Assembly: GCA_040392805.1 (NCBI GenBank)
Contig: JBEBVI010000241.1
Span: 1-6,463 of the forward strand
Source: Taibaiella helvus_B
GTDB taxonomy: Bacteria > Bacteroidota > Bacteroidia > Chitinophagales > Chitinophagaceae
Length of the DNA stretch: 6,463 nucleotides
Reading direction: 5' to 3'
Positions 5,818 to 6,463 of the stretch are shown here, piece by piece (within the stretch, counting starts at the first letter, position 1; each line of letters opens with the position of its first letter). Made by a program: the position numbers and the translations under genes. The notes beneath the pieces were generated by a model. The model worked only from the letters and a program-made list of their open reading frames with translations. It had not been told where the DNA came from and searched no databases.

Positions 5818-6463
5818 CTATACCCATTGCCGGGAAACAATATACTCTGCTATCTGTACCGCATTGGTTGCAGCGCCTTTACGTAAGTTATCTGCTACAA
5901 TCCAGCAATTAAGCGTCTTATCCTGCGACAAATCGCGCCTTAAACGCCCGACAAAAACATCGTCTTTACCAAAAGCCGCAAGCGGAGTAGGATATTCGTT
6001 TCCTGCGGGATTATCCTGTACGGTTATTCCCGGAGCATTTCCCAGTAAATCTCTTACTTTATCTAATTCAAAATCCTGTTCAAATTCAATGTTGACACTT
6101 TCACTATGGCCACCCATTACCGGAACCCTCACCGTTGTAGCAGAAACGCGTATGCTGTCATCACCCATTATCTTCTGTGTTTCCTGTATCATCTTCATTT
6201 CCTCTTTGGTATAACCGTTATCCTGGAACACATCAATATGTGGGAGGACATTCATATCAATTGGGTGCGGATAAAACTGTTGCACTTCAGACTGGCTACG
6301 CTCAGACAACAGGTGGTCAACGCCTTTCTGGCCGCTACCCGTCACGCTTTGATAGGTGCTTACTACCACTCTTTTTATTTTATAAGCATCGTGCAGGGGC
6401 TTCAGCACTACGACCATTTGTATGGTAGAGCAGTTAGGGTTGGCTATGATATGGTCTTCTTTT
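5818..6463 (-). CDS. asd: Aspartate-semialdehyde dehydrogenase (partial, 5' end beyond the window)
   Basis: The enzyme reduces L-aspartyl-4-phosphate with NADPH to L-aspartate 4-semialdehyde, the branch point to lysine/diaminopimelate, threonine and methionine. The open frame runs off the right edge; the 214 visible residues begin KEDHIIANPNCSTIQ (last full codon at 6460-6462), so the ATG at 6415-6417 is internal and not the start. Key residues are present: the catalytic Cys in NPNCST (visible residue 11), the active-site Gln in STYQSVTGSG (38), Arg and His in VRVPVMGGHSE (112 and 119), and the closing DNLRKGAATNAVQIAEYI helix. About 115-120 N-terminal residues, including the Rossmann GxxGxxG loop, lie outside, given a usual family length of about 330. 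The visible part looks intact and functional. It ends at TAG (5818-5820), followed by a strong terminator. Confidence 0.96.
   Translation of the reverse strand, partial: KEDHIIANPNCSTIQMVVVLKPLHDAYKIKRVVVSTYQSVTGSGQKGVDHLLSERSQSEVQQFYPHPIDMNVLPHIDVFQDNGYTKEEMKMIQETQKIMGDDSIRVSATTVRVPVMGGHSESVNIEFEQDFELDKVRDLLGNAPGITVQDNPAGNEYPTPLAAFGKDDVFVGRLRRDLSQDKTLNCWIVADNLRKGAATNAVQIAEYIVSRQWV

Noticed and set aside
5818..6417. Treating the ATG at 6415-6417 as the start of the asd-like gene
   Set aside because: The frame stays open to the window edge and encodes the essential NPNCST catalytic motif upstream of that ATG, so the gene is partial.
1..6463. CRISPR arrays, tRNA or rRNA genes, insertion sequences or phage genes
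   Set aside because: No regularly spaced repeats, no tRNA-like fold, no transposase or phage protein motifs and no target duplications were seen on either strand.

Overview
The window looks like a stretch of a Bacteroidota chromosome, most likely from the Chitinophagaceae or nearby. The evidence is a PorT-like outer-membrane barrel protein, a methionine synthase without its homocysteine module, small lipoproteins with acidic residues after the lipid-anchored cysteine, a TAnnTTTG promoter box, and a CAAAG-rich intergenic repeat of the kind scattered through such genomes. This placement is inference from gene content, not from a marker gene. Every supported gene lies on the minus strand, so transcription runs from right to left. 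Base composition is even and nothing points to a phage, plasmid, insertion sequence or CRISPR array.

From the right edge (upstream) to the left: (1) 5818-6463 is the C-terminal two thirds of aspartate-semialdehyde dehydrogenase (asd), cut by the window edge just before its catalytic cysteine motif, and followed by a strong intrinsic terminator (5755-5800). (2) A probable three-gene unit follows. It holds a 107-residue lipoprotein of unknown function (5382-5705), a 114-residue lipoprotein (4996-5340) whose C-terminus carries an RGGFG motif resembling that of E. coli YgiB (UPF0441/DUF1190), and a YgiC/YjfC-type glutathionylspermidine-synthase-family ATP-grasp ligase (3787-4917). A weak hairpin terminator sits at about 3757-3781. 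(3) metH (949-3642) has its own promoter-like box at 3721-3728 and a short leader with two small hairpins. It encodes the folate, B12 and reactivation modules of cobalamin-dependent methionine synthase. (4) A 300-base gap (658-948) holds a CAAAG-rich repeat and a hairpin that probably ends metH transcription. (5) 10-657 encodes a 215-residue outer-membrane beta-barrel protein.

The asd and metH products both belong to the aspartate-to-methionine route, but terminators and a promoter separate them, so their proximity need not mean co-regulation. The most interesting part is the middle unit: a cytoplasmic ATP-dependent C-N ligase encoded with two small exported lipoproteins, one of which looks like a much reduced relative of the YgiB proteins that accompany YgiC in E. 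coli. The substrate of this ligase is not known, and the lipoproteins are its best candidate functional partners.
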